From Cyanobacteria bacterium REEB67 (lineage in GTDB: Bacteria > Cyanobacteriota > Vampirovibrionia > Obscuribacterales > Obscuribacteraceae), in the NCBI GenBank assembly GCA_018971775.1, contig JAGXAB010000034.1, positions 1-59,877 on the forward strand: 59,877 nt of DNA, given 5' to 3'. How positions within the stretch are numbered: the stretch's first letter is position 1; the number at the start of each line of letters is the position of its first letter. Positions 34,008 to 43,027 of this stretch are shown piece after piece. A program made the translations under genes and the position numbers. Below the pieces are notes generated by a model. It was not told where the DNA came from and ran no database searches. It was given only the letters and a program-made list of their open reading frames with translations.

Positions 34008-34769
34008 CTATTTCTCTACCTCATAACCAAATTCGCTATATAGCCATTCTTCAACGCCCTGACCATGGCTGCTCAGATCATTTTGCGTAATCAGGCCTCG
34101 TCTTAGCGCCTCGAATATAAGCCTTACACGCGGATTGTAGACTTCGATGCCTGCACTTTCCTTGAGGTAGCCGTCTTCGCCCTTCAGAAGTTTTGCCAGC
34201 AGCATCGAGAGCCGATTTTGCGCGCCCCTGTAGGAAATATGCTCTTTTTGCGCGATCGCCTTATCGGTCAGTCCGGCTGCGATATCGAGCAGGGTTTCGT
34301 ATTCAAGATCGGTGACGGCACTGCTGCGCTCCTTCAGCCTCGCTTTAACTGCCTCTACTGCTGGTGCAATGTAGGGCAGGTCGAAAAAGACAACAGAGTT
34401 GATCGCATCGATCATTTTTTCATCACTTTCGGTCTTCAGTACATAACCATGGATGGCCTCGTCCGGCACGATTTTACCCAGCTCGCGGATATAAGCTTCA
34501 TAGTGATATTGCGACCAGAACAGTATTTTTGCCCGGGGTTGACGGGCCCAGATCTCGCTTGCGGCTTTGATGCCGTTCAGCTCGGGCATGGCAATGTCCA
34601 TGAGTATCAAATCAAACTGATTCTGGGCAGCCTTTTTAACAGCATCGAGACCGGTGCTTGCTTTTTGAATCTCGCTTATCGGCACGTTTTTTTCGGCAAA
34701 CGATCGCTCAAGCAGCGCGCGCGCATGATCTTGTAGCGATGGCAAATCTTCGGCGATTAATATCTTCAT
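34008..34769 (-). CDS. NarL/FixJ-type response regulator
   Basis: A 253-residue DNA-binding response regulator. The receiver domain (about 1-125) has acidic AED (6-8), phospho-acceptor Asp in ILMDIAMPELNG and Lys in YVLKTES. The linker holds a LuxR-like helix-turn-helix (TDLEYETLLDIAAGLTDKAI, then SYRGAQNRLSMLLAKL), somewhat diverged from the classical form. About 50 extra C-terminal residues end in EWLYSEFGYEVEK. The ATG shares a base with the TGA of the histidine kinase gene, so the two form a coupled two-component system. Confidence 0.87.
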   Translation of the reverse strand: MKILIAEDLPSLQDHARALLERSFAEKNVPISEIQKASTGLDAVKKAAQNQFDLILMDIAMPELNGIKAASEIWARQPRAKILFWSQYHYEAYIRELGKIVPDEAIHGYVLKTESDEKMIDAINSVVFFDLPYIAPAVEAVKARLKERSSAVTDLEYETLLDIAAGLTDKAIAQKEHISYRGAQNRLSMLLAKLLKGEDGYLKESAGIEVYNPRVRLIFEALRRGLITQNDLSSHGQGVEEWLYSEFGYEVEK

Positions 34770-35803
34770 CAGACTTTTTCTTCATAGGACTTGAGTGAAA
34801 TACGTATTTCGACCAGGCAACCTTTATCATCCGCTCCCGGCAACCAGTAAATGCGTGCTCCCAAGAGGTCGGCTCTCTGACGCATATAGCGCAGGCCACG
34901 GGATTGACCACGCGCTTTGTCTTTTGCTATACCCAGGCCATCATCATTTATTGCGATGACGATTTCATCGCCGCAATCCTTCAAAGTGATGTCCACTTTT
35001 TTTGCCGAAGCATGTTTTATGATATTAGAAAGCGCTTCTTGCACAGTACGAAAAAGCAAAAGTTCTTCGATTTTGGATAACTTTCCGAAAGCCTCACCCG
35101 CTTCATTTTTGAAGCGGGCTTTAAATTTGCCGGATATTGCCGAGCGCCGCAGCAAATCGTCGATGGCGCTTACCAGGCCGAGATTTTCCAGCACGGATGG
35201 GGTGAGATTTTCCATAACTTCTCGCACTTGCGCGCTGGCCTGATCGAGCAAGGCATTAATGCGCTCTAGACTTGCTGCATCTTCTACGCTGGAAGCGATT
35301 GCCACACGCAGCGATTTTAGATCGTTCAATACCTGATCGTGCAGGTCGGAGGCCAGCATACGCCGGTCAGCTTCATCCTGGCGCACCATCAGTAGATGCG
35401 CCTCCTTGATTTCTTTTTCTTTGAGGGCTAGGACCAGACGATTATTCTGCTCCTGCTTGGCCCGCAAAGATGCGGCTCGGCCCACCCGGCCCCAGGTAAG
35501 CGAGGCCGCCATCGCCAGAGCCAGAACCGCCGGTGTGGTAATCAGGCCAAATTGCGACCAGGCCAGCCACTGGCAAAAAAAACTAATCGCAAAAAGCTGT
35601 ACAACGACGATAAAAAAAGCCCTCCCCGGAATTTTCCAACCGGTCAAGTAGCAGGTCAAAACCAGAGGGATGAGCAGGCAGAGATCGGCGCTGAGGATAG
35701 CGCCGTGGCAAATCAAAAGGAAAAGAATGGCCGCCAGGACGATGCCAGCGGTCGGCAATAGAAAAACTAATGGTCCTTGCCTGAGGCTGGATAAGGGCGG
35801 CAT
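34769..35803 (-). CDS. NarX/DesK-type membrane histidine kinase
   Basis: A 344-residue sensor kinase of the HisKA_3 class. The N-terminal third contains about five hydrophobic segments and no large periplasmic domain, so it probably senses within or near the membrane. The dimerisation/phosphorylation domain has the His in ASDLHDQVLNDLKSL. The ATPase domain follows with VQEALSNIIKHASA (N-box), DDGLGIA (G1) and GLRYMRQRADLLGA. The ATG at 35803 is eight bases after the TPR gene's stop; an upstream-extended reading would run through that gene and is not credible. Its partner is the overlapping NarL-type regulator. Confidence 0.87.
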   Translation of the reverse strand: MPPLSSLRQGPLVFLLPTAGIVLAAILFLLICHGAILSADLCLLIPLVLTCYLTGWKIPGRAFFIVVVQLFAISFFCQWLAWSQFGLITTPAVLALAMAASLTWGRVGRAASLRAKQEQNNRLVLALKEKEIKEAHLLMVRQDEADRRMLASDLHDQVLNDLKSLRVAIASSVEDAASLERINALLDQASAQVREVMENLTPSVLENLGLVSAIDDLLRRSAISGKFKARFKNEAGEAFGKLSKIEELLLFRTVQEALSNIIKHASAKKVDITLKDCGDEIVIAINDDGLGIAKDKARGQSRGLRYMRQRADLLGARIYWLPGADDKGCLVEIRISLKSYEEKV

Positions 35804-35810
35804 CGCGGTT

Positions 35811-36761
35811 TCAGTGTGCGGTTTTAATCGGTAGTGAGGTCTTCCGGGGCTCCAGTTTCGCCAGGTAATATTTACCGACCCAGTATTCGACTGAGTTTGT
35901 CGTGCCATGTTTGACGACGAAGGATAACTTATCTTTGGCTTTGTCAAAGCTGGATTTACCCTGGATGTAGTAGTCCAGACCCATGTAGCATTCTGCCTGA
36001 GTGAGCTCATAGGTGCTTTCCTGCGATGCTTCCACCACTTTTTCGGGCTCTAACTTACCGTTTAAATAACTGAGCATCTGATAAGGCCAGATCAACTTGT
36101 CCAGGTTCTTCACAGCCGCTTGTGTGATCGCGGTAGCGCGGGTCTTATCGCCGCCGGCAAGATAGGCCAGTGCTGTGAGTACGGCAGCTTGTGCGGCAAA
36201 GTCGGAATGCCATTTTTTTTGCTTCAACCAGTTTTCGGTATTGACTGCAAGCGTTGCCGCTCGATCAGTCATCAAATATGCTCCAGCACGATTGACGACG
36301 GCGTATTTATCATTGATGTCCAGGGCGAGCGCTTTGTCAAAATCGGGAATGGCCTTTTCAGGCTGACCTTGCCGAAAGAAAACAACGCCGCGATTGTTAT
36401 AAGCAAGGTGCGACTTGCTATCAAGGGTGATGGCACGATCAAAGTCGGCGAGAGCGGCCGTATATTCTTTCAATTCACTATGGGCGGTGCCGCGATCGAC
36501 CAGGGCTGCTGCCACCTCGACCGGAGTGGCCGGTTTGCCTGCGGCCAGGGTCAACTCCTGCATTGCCAGCTTGTATTCCTGGCGCTGGAGAAAATCTTTG
36601 CCGAGGTCGTAATGTCTTTGATATTCCGGGCCGGCTTGGGCTGGATCGGTCAGAGCGATCTGTAGGATGCTCAGGCCGGACAACAATGTTGTCAGTCGTA
36701 GTTTGGTCCGCAGTTTTCTTAGACAATCGGGAGATGCCTTGGTGTTTTTGAAATTAGTCAT
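35811..36761 (-). CDS. exported TPR protein preceding the two-component pair
   Basis: A 316-residue protein with a signal peptide (about 1-43, cleavage near AQA) and at least three clear TPRs (YQRHYDLGKDFLQRQEYKLA, AAALVDRGTAHSELKEYTAA, AYNNRGVVFFRQGQPEKA). A less regular helical C-terminal half ends in PIKTAH. It likely sits in the periplasm or outer face and may deliver or bind a ligand. It is only eight bases upstream of the histidine kinase on the same strand, so it may be a sensory accessory of that system. Confidence 0.75.
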   Translation of the reverse strand: MTNFKNTKASPDCLRKLRTKLRLTTLLSGLSILQIALTDPAQAGPEYQRHYDLGKDFLQRQEYKLAMQELTLAAGKPATPVEVAAALVDRGTAHSELKEYTAALADFDRAITLDSKSHLAYNNRGVVFFRQGQPEKAIPDFDKALALDINDKYAVVNRAGAYLMTDRAATLAVNTENWLKQKKWHSDFAAQAAVLTALAYLAGGDKTRATAITQAAVKNLDKLIWPYQMLSYLNGKLEPEKVVEASQESTYELTQAECYMGLDYYIQGKSSFDKAKDKLSFVVKHGTTNSVEYWVGKYYLAKLEPRKTSLPIKTAH

Positions 36762-36891
36762 AGTAAGATTTTAGATCCGAGGGAAGGTTACATTCCCTTT
36801 GGCAACCGGAGTCCGTTCAAAACTTTGTAAACGGCTCTTAACAACGCTCCCGGATACTTGCGGTGCATGCTTCAAAGGGCGTTTTTTGGGT

Positions 36892-38037
36892 ATGTTTCTA
36901 GTGGCACATGGCGCGGAGAGTCCGGAGTTTATTCTCTTGCAAAGAGATCTGGCTAATAATGACAATGACTGGCAGTTGAAAAAACTCCAGCACGACTCTT
37001 TGAAAACGGCTGAGAGAGTCGTCGAAGTTCTGCGCGAAACCATCGAAAAAGAAGTCCTGGCCCAGGGCAAAGATTATGAGCGCCTTTTCGGCAATAAATC
37101 CGCTCAATTCGTCGAATATTTGACGATGGTGGCGCAAAAACTTGAATTGCATGGTGTTATCCATGAAGACGTAATCAACTGGTTGAATTCCGCTGCCAAT
37201 GAGGGTTCCGTTCCTACCGATTATGCAAGCGATCTGCGCGATTCGCAGTCAAAAACTGTACCTTTCATTCCCGGCGGCCCGATGCATGATTTTGGCGAGC
37301 AAAGTCTGCTCGACAAATCACTGGGCAATATGGGTGTCTCTTCGGCCAGACCGAGTGCTCCCATGCCGCCGTCCATTGTCTCGGCACTATCGAGCCAGGC
37401 AGACGATTATTCAGGTCCGGGCGAAAAAGGCAAAGGCAACGGTAATACCAATGGTCAGGCCCTGCCGGGGCAAAATGCTCAGCCTGCTGGTTATCCCGTC
37501 CAATCTTTCGCCTATTCTATGCAAGTTCAGGGGCCAGATCAGGGACCAAATCAGGGGCCAGATCAGGGGCAAAATCATGGACAGAATCAGGTGCCCATGC
37601 CAAGACCAGCAAATCAGTCTCAACCAGGCGGAATACCTCAACCATCACCATTTGCCCAGCACATCTCCGCTGCGCAGCCGGCACAAAACCCGCCCGGAGT
37701 CGGTGGGGGCGCGATCTCGCCTCAAGGGACAAATCAGCCTCAGGCCCAGCCTTCAGCTCAGTTTGCTCAGCCAGCCTTTGGACAACCTGGTCCGGCTCTG
37801 CCAACGGCACCGACGCCCTTTGGTCAACCGGCCTTCAATCCCCAGGCAAATCAAGCGCCGCTGCCGCAACAAACTGTAGCATCAGCAGCTCAACCCGCGC
37901 CATCAGCTAATCTAGCGGTGACGACCAGTCAGCCATTGCCGGCACCACTCGGCAGTCAATCGACTCCAGTGGCGCGCCGGGAAGACCGCAAGGATGATGA
38001 CAAGTATGTCTTTGATCCGTTTACGGCCTGGGATTAG
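36892..38037 (+). CDS. protein with helical N-terminus and long Gln/Pro-rich tail
   Basis: A 381-residue protein. Residues about 10-110 are helical and charged (FILLQRDLANNDNDWQLKKL, FVEYLTMVAQKLELHGVI). From about 160 it is a disordered Gln/Pro/Ala/Gly-rich tail that includes five tandem four-residue units (see the repeat at 37528). The last residues, DDKYVFDPFTAWD, are acidic-aromatic and may be a docking motif. It has no signal peptide. The start is uncertain: the ATG at 36892 is chosen, with AGGG 12 bases upstream; the frame is open from 36799. It is not recognised as a known family. Confidence 0.6.
   Translation: MFLVAHGAESPEFILLQRDLANNDNDWQLKKLQHDSLKTAERVVEVLRETIEKEVLAQGKDYERLFGNKSAQFVEYLTMVAQKLELHGVIHEDVINWLNSAANEGSVPTDYASDLRDSQSKTVPFIPGGPMHDFGEQSLLDKSLGNMGVSSARPSAPMPPSIVSALSSQADDYSGPGEKGKGNGNTNGQALPGQNAQPAGYPVQSFAYSMQVQGPDQGPNQGPDQGQNHGQNQVPMPRPANQSQPGGIPQPSPFAQHISAAQPAQNPPGVGGGAISPQGTNQPQAQPSAQFAQPAFGQPGPALPTAPTPFGQPAFNPQANQAPLPQQTVASAAQPAPSANLAVTTSQPLPAPLGSQSTPVARREDRKDDDKYVFDPFTAWD
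37528..37587 (+). repeat. five tandem 12-base repeats encoding QGPD-like units
   Basis: Five 12-base units start at 37528, 37540, 37552, 37564 and 37576, with the form CAGGGGCCAGAT and degenerating toward the end. They are in frame and encode QGPD, QGPN, QGPD, QGQN and HGQN (about residues 213-232) of the surrounding Gln/Pro-rich protein. Such arrays change length by slippage. Confidence 0.85.
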
Positions 38038-38059
38038 CTTTTCGCTGAAATGACCCGCT

Positions 38060-38563
38060 CTAACGAGTCACGATGCTGGCGACACGATTTATAAATAGGT
38101 CCGGCGGCACATAGCCCTTGATCCGTCCCTTTTCGTTGCCGTTCGGGTCGAGGATAAGAATGCAGGGATAGGCGTCGACACCATACTTGTCTCTGACCCA
38201 GACTCCGGTTTGAGGATCTTCGGTATTGCACTTCACCCAGGTGAAGTGTCCACCCAACTGTTTGATCACGTTGGGGTTTTCAAAAACATCAGCGTCCAAT
38301 TTTTTGCACCAGTGGCACCAGCTTGTATAACAATCGACAAGCACCCAGCGCCTGGCGCTTTTCGCCTGAGCCAGACCAACTCTCAGATCGTTCGACCAGG
38401 ATATAGACGTCGGTGCGGCCGGCGCGGAAGCAACAGCGACCGGATGAGCGCTCGCTTTTTTCGCTTGGGCAAATGTCGCCGGCGCGTTTGCCCAAGCCAC
38501 AATAAGCGTCGCTAGAAGAGCAACGTGTAGATGTTGACCCGATCCCAGCTTCCCTCTGCTCAT
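38060..38563 (-). CDS. exported thioredoxin-fold protein (CHWC)
   Basis: A 167-residue thioredoxin-like protein with a signal peptide (about 1-34). The redox motif is WCHWCKK (Cys83, Cys86), preceded by VLVDCYTS, and the cis-Pro is in DAYPCIL. This matches the thioredoxin_7 / DsbD-gamma-like group that moves electrons or handles disulfides in the periplasm. Extra cysteines at about 78, in WVKCNTED and next to the cis-Pro are unusual. The ATG at 38563 is preferred over a GTG six bases earlier because AAGG sits eight bases upstream of it. It converges on the Gln/Pro-rich gene. Confidence 0.87.
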   Translation of the reverse strand: MSRGKLGSGQHLHVALLATLIVAWANAPATFAQAKKASAHPVAVASAPAAPTSISWSNDLRVGLAQAKSARRWVLVDCYTSWCHWCKKLDADVFENPNVIKQLGGHFTWVKCNTEDPQTGVWVRDKYGVDAYPCILILDPNGNEKGRIKGYVPPDLFINRVASIVTR

Positions 38564-38629
38564 TGTCACTACCTTGTTGCGAAGTACTCATAGGACCATT
38601 GCTAATACTACACTAACATTCTTGCAGTC

Positions 38630-39310
38630 TTATTCGTCGTTCAATTTTACTGCTTTGCGCAAAGCCTCTTCTGCGTCTGCATGGACTTTGCTGTGGCCAC
38701 TATTGTCAGCCAGTCTGGTCTGGTTGTGTCGCGTCACATGCACCGGTTCGACCGATTCATGTCTTTGCGCTTCGTGGCAGGATTGTTCTTCGCACCAGTG
38801 CTTGAGATTGCCGAGACGACGATTGATATCTTTTATTGTCGAGCTGCTCGACAGTTCTCTGGCAAAGGGTACCCATATTTTTACTTCGGTATAGCTTTTC
38901 AGCGAAACTCTGGTATCGCCATTTTCAAGCGGTGTCAGCTCCCAGCTTCCTTCAAAAGCCTTCAATTTGTCCGAGCTGACGAGTAAGTAGTCGATCCGCT
39001 TGAAGGGGACTTCGATTTCTCTATAAACCAGATGGGCTGTACCGATCACAGGTAGATTCGAAATCTTTTCGTCAATCACCGAGGTATCTTGATGCTGCGA
39101 CACCAGTCGACGCTGTTCAGGATTGCTGGTGCGAGAATTTTGGATACCTTCAAAGACCATTTTGACTGGTGCTTTGATTACTAGAGACTCTTCGACGCCC
39201 TTGCTTTTTCCCGCCGCCAGACAGATCGGTGTGGAGGAAAGAGACGGCAAGAGGAGAGGCGCGAGCAATTGTATGGCTAATAAACCGACTGTGAAACTTG
39301 CTTTTTGCAT
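38630..39310 (-). CDS. exported SRPBCC (Coq10/START-like) protein
   Basis: A 226-residue protein with a signal peptide (about 1-33). Residues about 42-170 show the order of a SRPBCC ligand-binding fold: SLVIKAPVKMVFEGIQN (start), then a long middle with HLVYREIEVPFKRIDYLL and FEGSWELTPLENGDTRVSLK, and a C-terminal amphipathic helix (SSSTIKDINRRLGNLKHWCE). SRPBCC proteins bind lipids or other hydrophobic ligands. About 50 His/Glu-rich residues follow. Its 5' region contains TGAATCCAGTC (39355-39365), also found at the MFS promoter. The ribosome binding site is weak. Confidence 0.65.
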   Translation of the reverse strand: MQKASFTVGLLAIQLLAPLLLPSLSSTPICLAAGKSKGVEESLVIKAPVKMVFEGIQNSRTSNPEQRRLVSQHQDTSVIDEKISNLPVIGTAHLVYREIEVPFKRIDYLLVSSDKLKAFEGSWELTPLENGDTRVSLKSYTEVKIWVPFARELSSSSTIKDINRRLGNLKHWCEEQSCHEAQRHESVEPVHVTRHNQTRLADNSGHSKVHADAEEALRKAVKLNDE

Positions 39311-39569
39311 GGTAATTTACTGATTGAATGTGTAGCGATACTGTTCGAGTGGATTGAATCCAGTCGAATCAAGAAGTCGGTATATAAAAGCCTTCCTTAT
39401 ATGTCATACCCCACGGGCTCCCATTTTTAACAAAAGTGCTCCCGGAAAAAGGCTACTATTCTTGACTGGATGTCATTAGACGACATTTTGCTGTTCCTCC
39501 TAAAAGCGGTAATATACTTGCCAGCATCCCCGCTCTTTTGATTACGATAAACAACTAAGGAAAGAAATT

Positions 39570-40019
39570 TTGCCAGCAATGACCAATGCAACAGATAAAA
39601 CCCTTTCCACCAAGCTAGGAGCTTTTCTTTCAATGGCCATTTTCTATCTGGCCTGGGCCGCGCCGGCCCTGGCTGAAAAGGTCGAAGCGACTCGAGTCGG
39701 CCTCACCGAACATCCCGTAAATCCAGTGATCATCGGCATATTTTCTGTACTGAACGTTATTGCAGGCATCGCCATCGTCAGCACAATCGTTTTTAGCGTG
39801 TGGTGGTTTCTGACGCGCAAGGACGAAGAGGAAGAGGAAGAAGGCGCCGATTCTACCGAGGCTAAAAAAGAGGGCGAGGAAACGGTACCTGCCCCTTCAG
39901 AGGCCGGCGAAGCTAAAGCTGAAGAGAAAGCCGAAGAAAAATCTGAAGCTAAGGCCGAAGAGAAAACCGAGGACAATAAAGACGAAGCCGCCTCTGAAGG
40001 ACAGAGCAAAAGCGACTAG
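39570..40019 (+). CDS. small membrane protein with long acidic Glu/Lys/Ala tail
   Basis: A 149-residue protein with a first hydrophobic segment (about 17-35, probably a signal peptide ending ALA), a second membrane helix (about 52-80, PVIIGIFSVLNVIAGIAIVS), then a run of six glutamates and a 60-residue Glu/Ala/Lys tail with repeated KAEEKAEEKSEAK-like units that should be a helix or disordered. The TTG start at 39570 is supported by AAGGAAAG five bases upstream; an ATG nine bases later is poorer. No family is recognised; the tail may act as a charged spacer. Confidence 0.6.
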   Translation: MPAMTNATDKTLSTKLGAFLSMAIFYLAWAAPALAEKVEATRVGLTEHPVNPVIIGIFSVLNVIAGIAIVSTIVFSVWWFLTRKDEEEEEEGADSTEAKKEGEETVPAPSEAGEAKAEEKAEEKSEAKAEEKTEDNKDEAASEGQSKSD

Positions 40020-40045
40020 TCGCTTGCCAGGCGTTTGTGCCGTGT

Positions 40046-42232
40046 TTAGCTTTCCTGTCCGAGAAAACGCATAGAAATCGCCACCATCTCGCCATGATCC
40101 GAAGGCAGTGTGGTGATTCTCAATTCGACGCGATCCTCTTCCACCCTGGTGACGATCTTTTTGTCTTGTGGTTTTTGTAGTTCATTGGGATCGAGGCCGG
40201 CGATAATTTTGTATGAGCTGACCAGAGCCTGGTGTATCTCTCCCGGCAAAACACAGTCTGCAAGCAACTCTCCATGCAGGAAATAGCGCAGGGTGACGCC
40301 GCTTGCATCAGGTTCGAGGTGGATGTCCGAGCAACGCTTTTGCGTTGCTTTGCCGATAATCTCATGGGCGAGCAGCATAATCGATGAATTTTGCTGTTCT
40401 TTGAGCTTATTTATGTCGGTGTCTTCCATGCCGCCGAGTTCCGATTCGACGACCTCTTCGAGAAGTTGTCTGGAAGCGTCGTTGTTGAAGCTCTTATTGG
40501 ATTCGATCGATTCGACAAGGTGTTCGGCGACGCTCGCCACAACTTCTTCGATGTTGTACTCAGCAGTCGGCAGCGAGGCACCGTTGCCGGTCGAAGAAGA
40601 AAAAACAGAGACAGGGGTCTGAACAGCTGCGGTTGACTGTTGATTGTTGTCGGTTGAAGGCGGCGCCACGACACTATCTTGCACCACCGATTGAGCCGCC
40701 ATCGGCGAAAGCATCATGTCTCGGTTGAGGGCTGGTAATGTGTGTGCGGTCACGGACGCAGCCGGTTTACGACTGGCCAGGATATTCGGAATTGGTGGAG
40801 CAGCAGAATTCGTTGGCAGGGAAGAAGGTGCGGAGGGAAGAGTAGGCACCACCGGCAAATTGCTCGGTACCATTGGCCCGGCAGTCTCGACAAGTGGCGC
40901 GGGGGCTGGCACTGCCACTGGTGCCGGGGCGGCAACGACTTCCGCTACGGAAGCAACTGGAGCTTCGACAGGAGCTACTGCAAGAGCCGGCACATCCGCG
41001 GCTTTGATGGCAGGCGCTTCGAGAGATGCAGCCACGGGTGATGCCACCGCAGCAGGTGCTTCGCTGGCAACTTCTTGCGGTTTGCGCTTCGGTTGCACCG
41101 TCGGCAAAGGGATCAAAGGCATGTCGGTATCATCGTCATCATCATCGAGACCCAGTGATTTAGCCAGATCGAGCTTGAAGGCCTCCGGCAGCGATCCGGA
41201 GTTTTCAGCGCCTTTGTCCGTCTCTTTGATCGGTGCAACGGCACTGTCTGCGTTCAATACCGCCGAGACAACGTCGACGGCTGGGGGCTCGATTTTGAGA
41301 ATAGGAGCGTCATCGATACTTGCGACGCCCACTGGCGGAGCCGGAGCGACTTCCGGAGCAGGTGCTGGAGTCGATGCGGTAGCAGGCTCAGAATTTAGAA
41401 GAACGGCATCGAGCAGGGCCGACAATTCGGAATGTTCAGGCAGTGACGGGGAAGGGATCGGCTGCGCCGGTGGTATCGGCTCTGGTGATAGCGGCTCTGG
41501 TGCTAGCGGCTCTGGTGGCGGCGCCGGGATAGCCGCCTGGGGAGCAGCCTCAGGAACGGTCATCGGTTTGCGGCTGGGCTGAACCGTCGGCAAGGGGATG
41601 TCGTCATCATCGTCATCAAAATCATCGTCGTCGTCATCGGCAAAAAGCGATTGCAAGTGCCCTTTCGGTACTTTGACACCAGGTTTGGCTAGGGCGGGCG
41701 GTGCGCTGGGGGCAGGCATCGACACAGCGACTGCCGTGGCAGGCTCTGCGGCAGTCGCTGCTTCAACCGTAGAGAGGGGAGCAGCAGCTGCGGCCTGGGG
41801 ACTTTCGTAAGTGTCGCGCATAAAAAATTCGAATTCATCAGCCGTACAGACCACTTTTTTCAAATGACCCGATTTCAACTCCACCCGCACGGCGTCGAGG
41901 GCGATCAGATCATCGGGGTTGACCATGGCGATCGTAAATTGAGTACCGGCCCAGGCGACTGGAACGACTCGATGTTTGTACTTGGTGTTAAGGCCGAGCA
42001 GATCGGCCACTTCCTTGACCGGCGGTGTCTTCGAAAGCGAATAAAAATTGACGCCAAACTGCAGTTCAAGCGCGTCTTTGAGCTGATGATAAGATAATAA
42101 ACCGAGTCGCTCCAAAACGAGCGTCAGCCGCTCTCCGGACTTAGTCTGCTCCTCATGAGCGGTGGCCAATTCCTCTGGAGTGATCAGTCCGATGTCTAAC
42201 AGTAAATCCCCGATTTCGTTACCAGCGGACAT
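40046..42232 (-). CDS. GspE/PilB-like protein lacking the ATPase domain
   Basis: A 728-residue protein. The N-terminus (about 5-145) is an MshEN/T2SSE N-terminal domain (GDLLLDIGLITPEELATAHE, LERLGLLSYHQLKDALELQF). About 145-570 is a Pro/Ala/Val-rich disordered linker with two Asp runs (near 198-211 and 360-367), each followed by IPLPTVQPxRKP. The C-terminus (about 610-728) is the N2 domain that normally precedes the motor (AHEIIGKATQKRCSDIHLEP to GLDPNELQKPQDKK) and then simply ends. Walker A and B are absent, so it cannot power a secretion or pilus machine and is more likely a regulator. ATG 42232 has AGGAG upstream. Confidence 0.8.
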   Translation of the reverse strand: MSAGNEIGDLLLDIGLITPEELATAHEEQTKSGERLTLVLERLGLLSYHQLKDALELQFGVNFYSLSKTPPVKEVADLLGLNTKYKHRVVPVAWAGTQFTIAMVNPDDLIALDAVRVELKSGHLKKVVCTADEFEFFMRDTYESPQAAAAAPLSTVEAATAAEPATAVAVSMPAPSAPPALAKPGVKVPKGHLQSLFADDDDDDFDDDDDDIPLPTVQPSRKPMTVPEAAPQAAIPAPPPEPLAPEPLSPEPIPPAQPIPSPSLPEHSELSALLDAVLLNSEPATASTPAPAPEVAPAPPVGVASIDDAPILKIEPPAVDVVSAVLNADSAVAPIKETDKGAENSGSLPEAFKLDLAKSLGLDDDDDDTDMPLIPLPTVQPKRKPQEVASEAPAAVASPVAASLEAPAIKAADVPALAVAPVEAPVASVAEVVAAPAPVAVPAPAPLVETAGPMVPSNLPVVPTLPSAPSSLPTNSAAPPIPNILASRKPAASVTAHTLPALNRDMMLSPMAAQSVVQDSVVAPPSTDNNQQSTAAVQTPVSVFSSSTGNGASLPTAEYNIEEVVASVAEHLVESIESNKSFNNDASRQLLEEVVESELGGMEDTDINKLKEQQNSSIMLLAHEIIGKATQKRCSDIHLEPDASGVTLRYFLHGELLADCVLPGEIHQALVSSYKIIAGLDPNELQKPQDKKIVTRVEEDRVELRITTLPSDHGEMVAISMRFLGQES

Positions 42233-42396
42233 CGCTTCTCCTGACGATTTCGCACGCAAACTTATTCCCAAGCTCACCACGCATTCTATACGACTCTCTA
42301 GATCTTTTTGTGCCCGAGGAAAATTTCAGCTAAACATCCGTCAGCAAAGGAAATTCCCCAATTCGACTAGCGAAGGTCTTATAAACAGAATTGATC

Positions 42397-42993
42397 TCAG
42401 GGCAACATTTTGATAAGCGGCTGGCTGGAAGCCATGTCGTTCAAAATATCGGCAACGCTATAGTGACAGCGTTCGCTAGGAGAAATATAGGAGACCGATT
42501 GATCACCGACCGTATCGTTTAGATTATCGGCAAGCTTCTGGTATCGGGCCGGGGCGATCTTCATTTTTCGTAGCAGAGCCAGACTGAGGAGCCGGCCGGC
42601 CGGGGTCGCTTTTTCGACCATTTCCTCCAGAGTGTCGACCTCAGTGGGGCCGAGCTTTTCTGCGGCGAGAAGGGTTTCGCGAGATCTGGCCGACCGCAAG
42701 GTGCCGTCTTCGATGACCGTCGCGGCGGCAATCTCGCTGAGGCAGGTCGGCAACTTATGGCTGTATGTCACCGGACTTGGCTGTTCCAGCTCCTTTTTCG
42801 CAGCCGGCGCAACCGACGGTGCATCCAGAGGGGAGGTAGTGATTGGCGAGGCCGGCACGCTTTTTCCCTGGCTGCTATCGGCCATACCTTGATCCGCGGC
42901 CGTGCATGGCAAAGCGGCGGACCCAGAAACCAACAAAAGGCCAAGGGCAAAAATCGCTCGCTGGCGATCATTCGTAGCTCTGTCAGATTTCAT
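42397..42993 (-). CDS. exported protein of unknown function
   Basis: A 198-residue protein with a signal peptide (about 1-33), a Pro/Ser-rich linker (about 35-80) and a helical C-terminal domain (LSEIAAATVIEDGTLRSARS, EEMVEKATPAGRLLSLALLR) that ends near KMLP. A Cys in KLPTCLSE and one in SERCHYSV could form a disulfide outside the cell. No family is recognised. GGCGG lies upstream of the ATG. It stands 34 bases before the FKBP gene on the same strand but downstream of it in transcription order, so all three may be co-transcribed. Confidence 0.55.
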   Translation of the reverse strand: MKSDRATNDRQRAIFALGLLLVSGSAALPCTAADQGMADSSQGKSVPASPITTSPLDAPSVAPAAKKELEQPSPVTYSHKLPTCLSEIAAATVIEDGTLRSARSRETLLAAEKLGPTEVDTLEEMVEKATPAGRLLSLALLRKMKIAPARYQKLADNLNDTVGDQSVSYISPSERCHYSVADILNDMASSQPLIKMLP

Positions 42994-43027
42994 GGTTTCC
43001 GCCGCTCTATCCAGGCTTAATTGGAGG

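Noticed and set aside
39570..40019. TonB/TolA-like energy-coupling protein because of the Lys/Glu/Ala tail
   Set aside because: No TonB or TolA C-terminal domain follows the tail; the protein simply ends.
40716..41582. 288-codon + frame rich in Gly/Ala/Ser/Thr inside the GspE-like gene
   Set aside because: It is the complement of the Pro/Ala-rich linker and has no domain or start signal.
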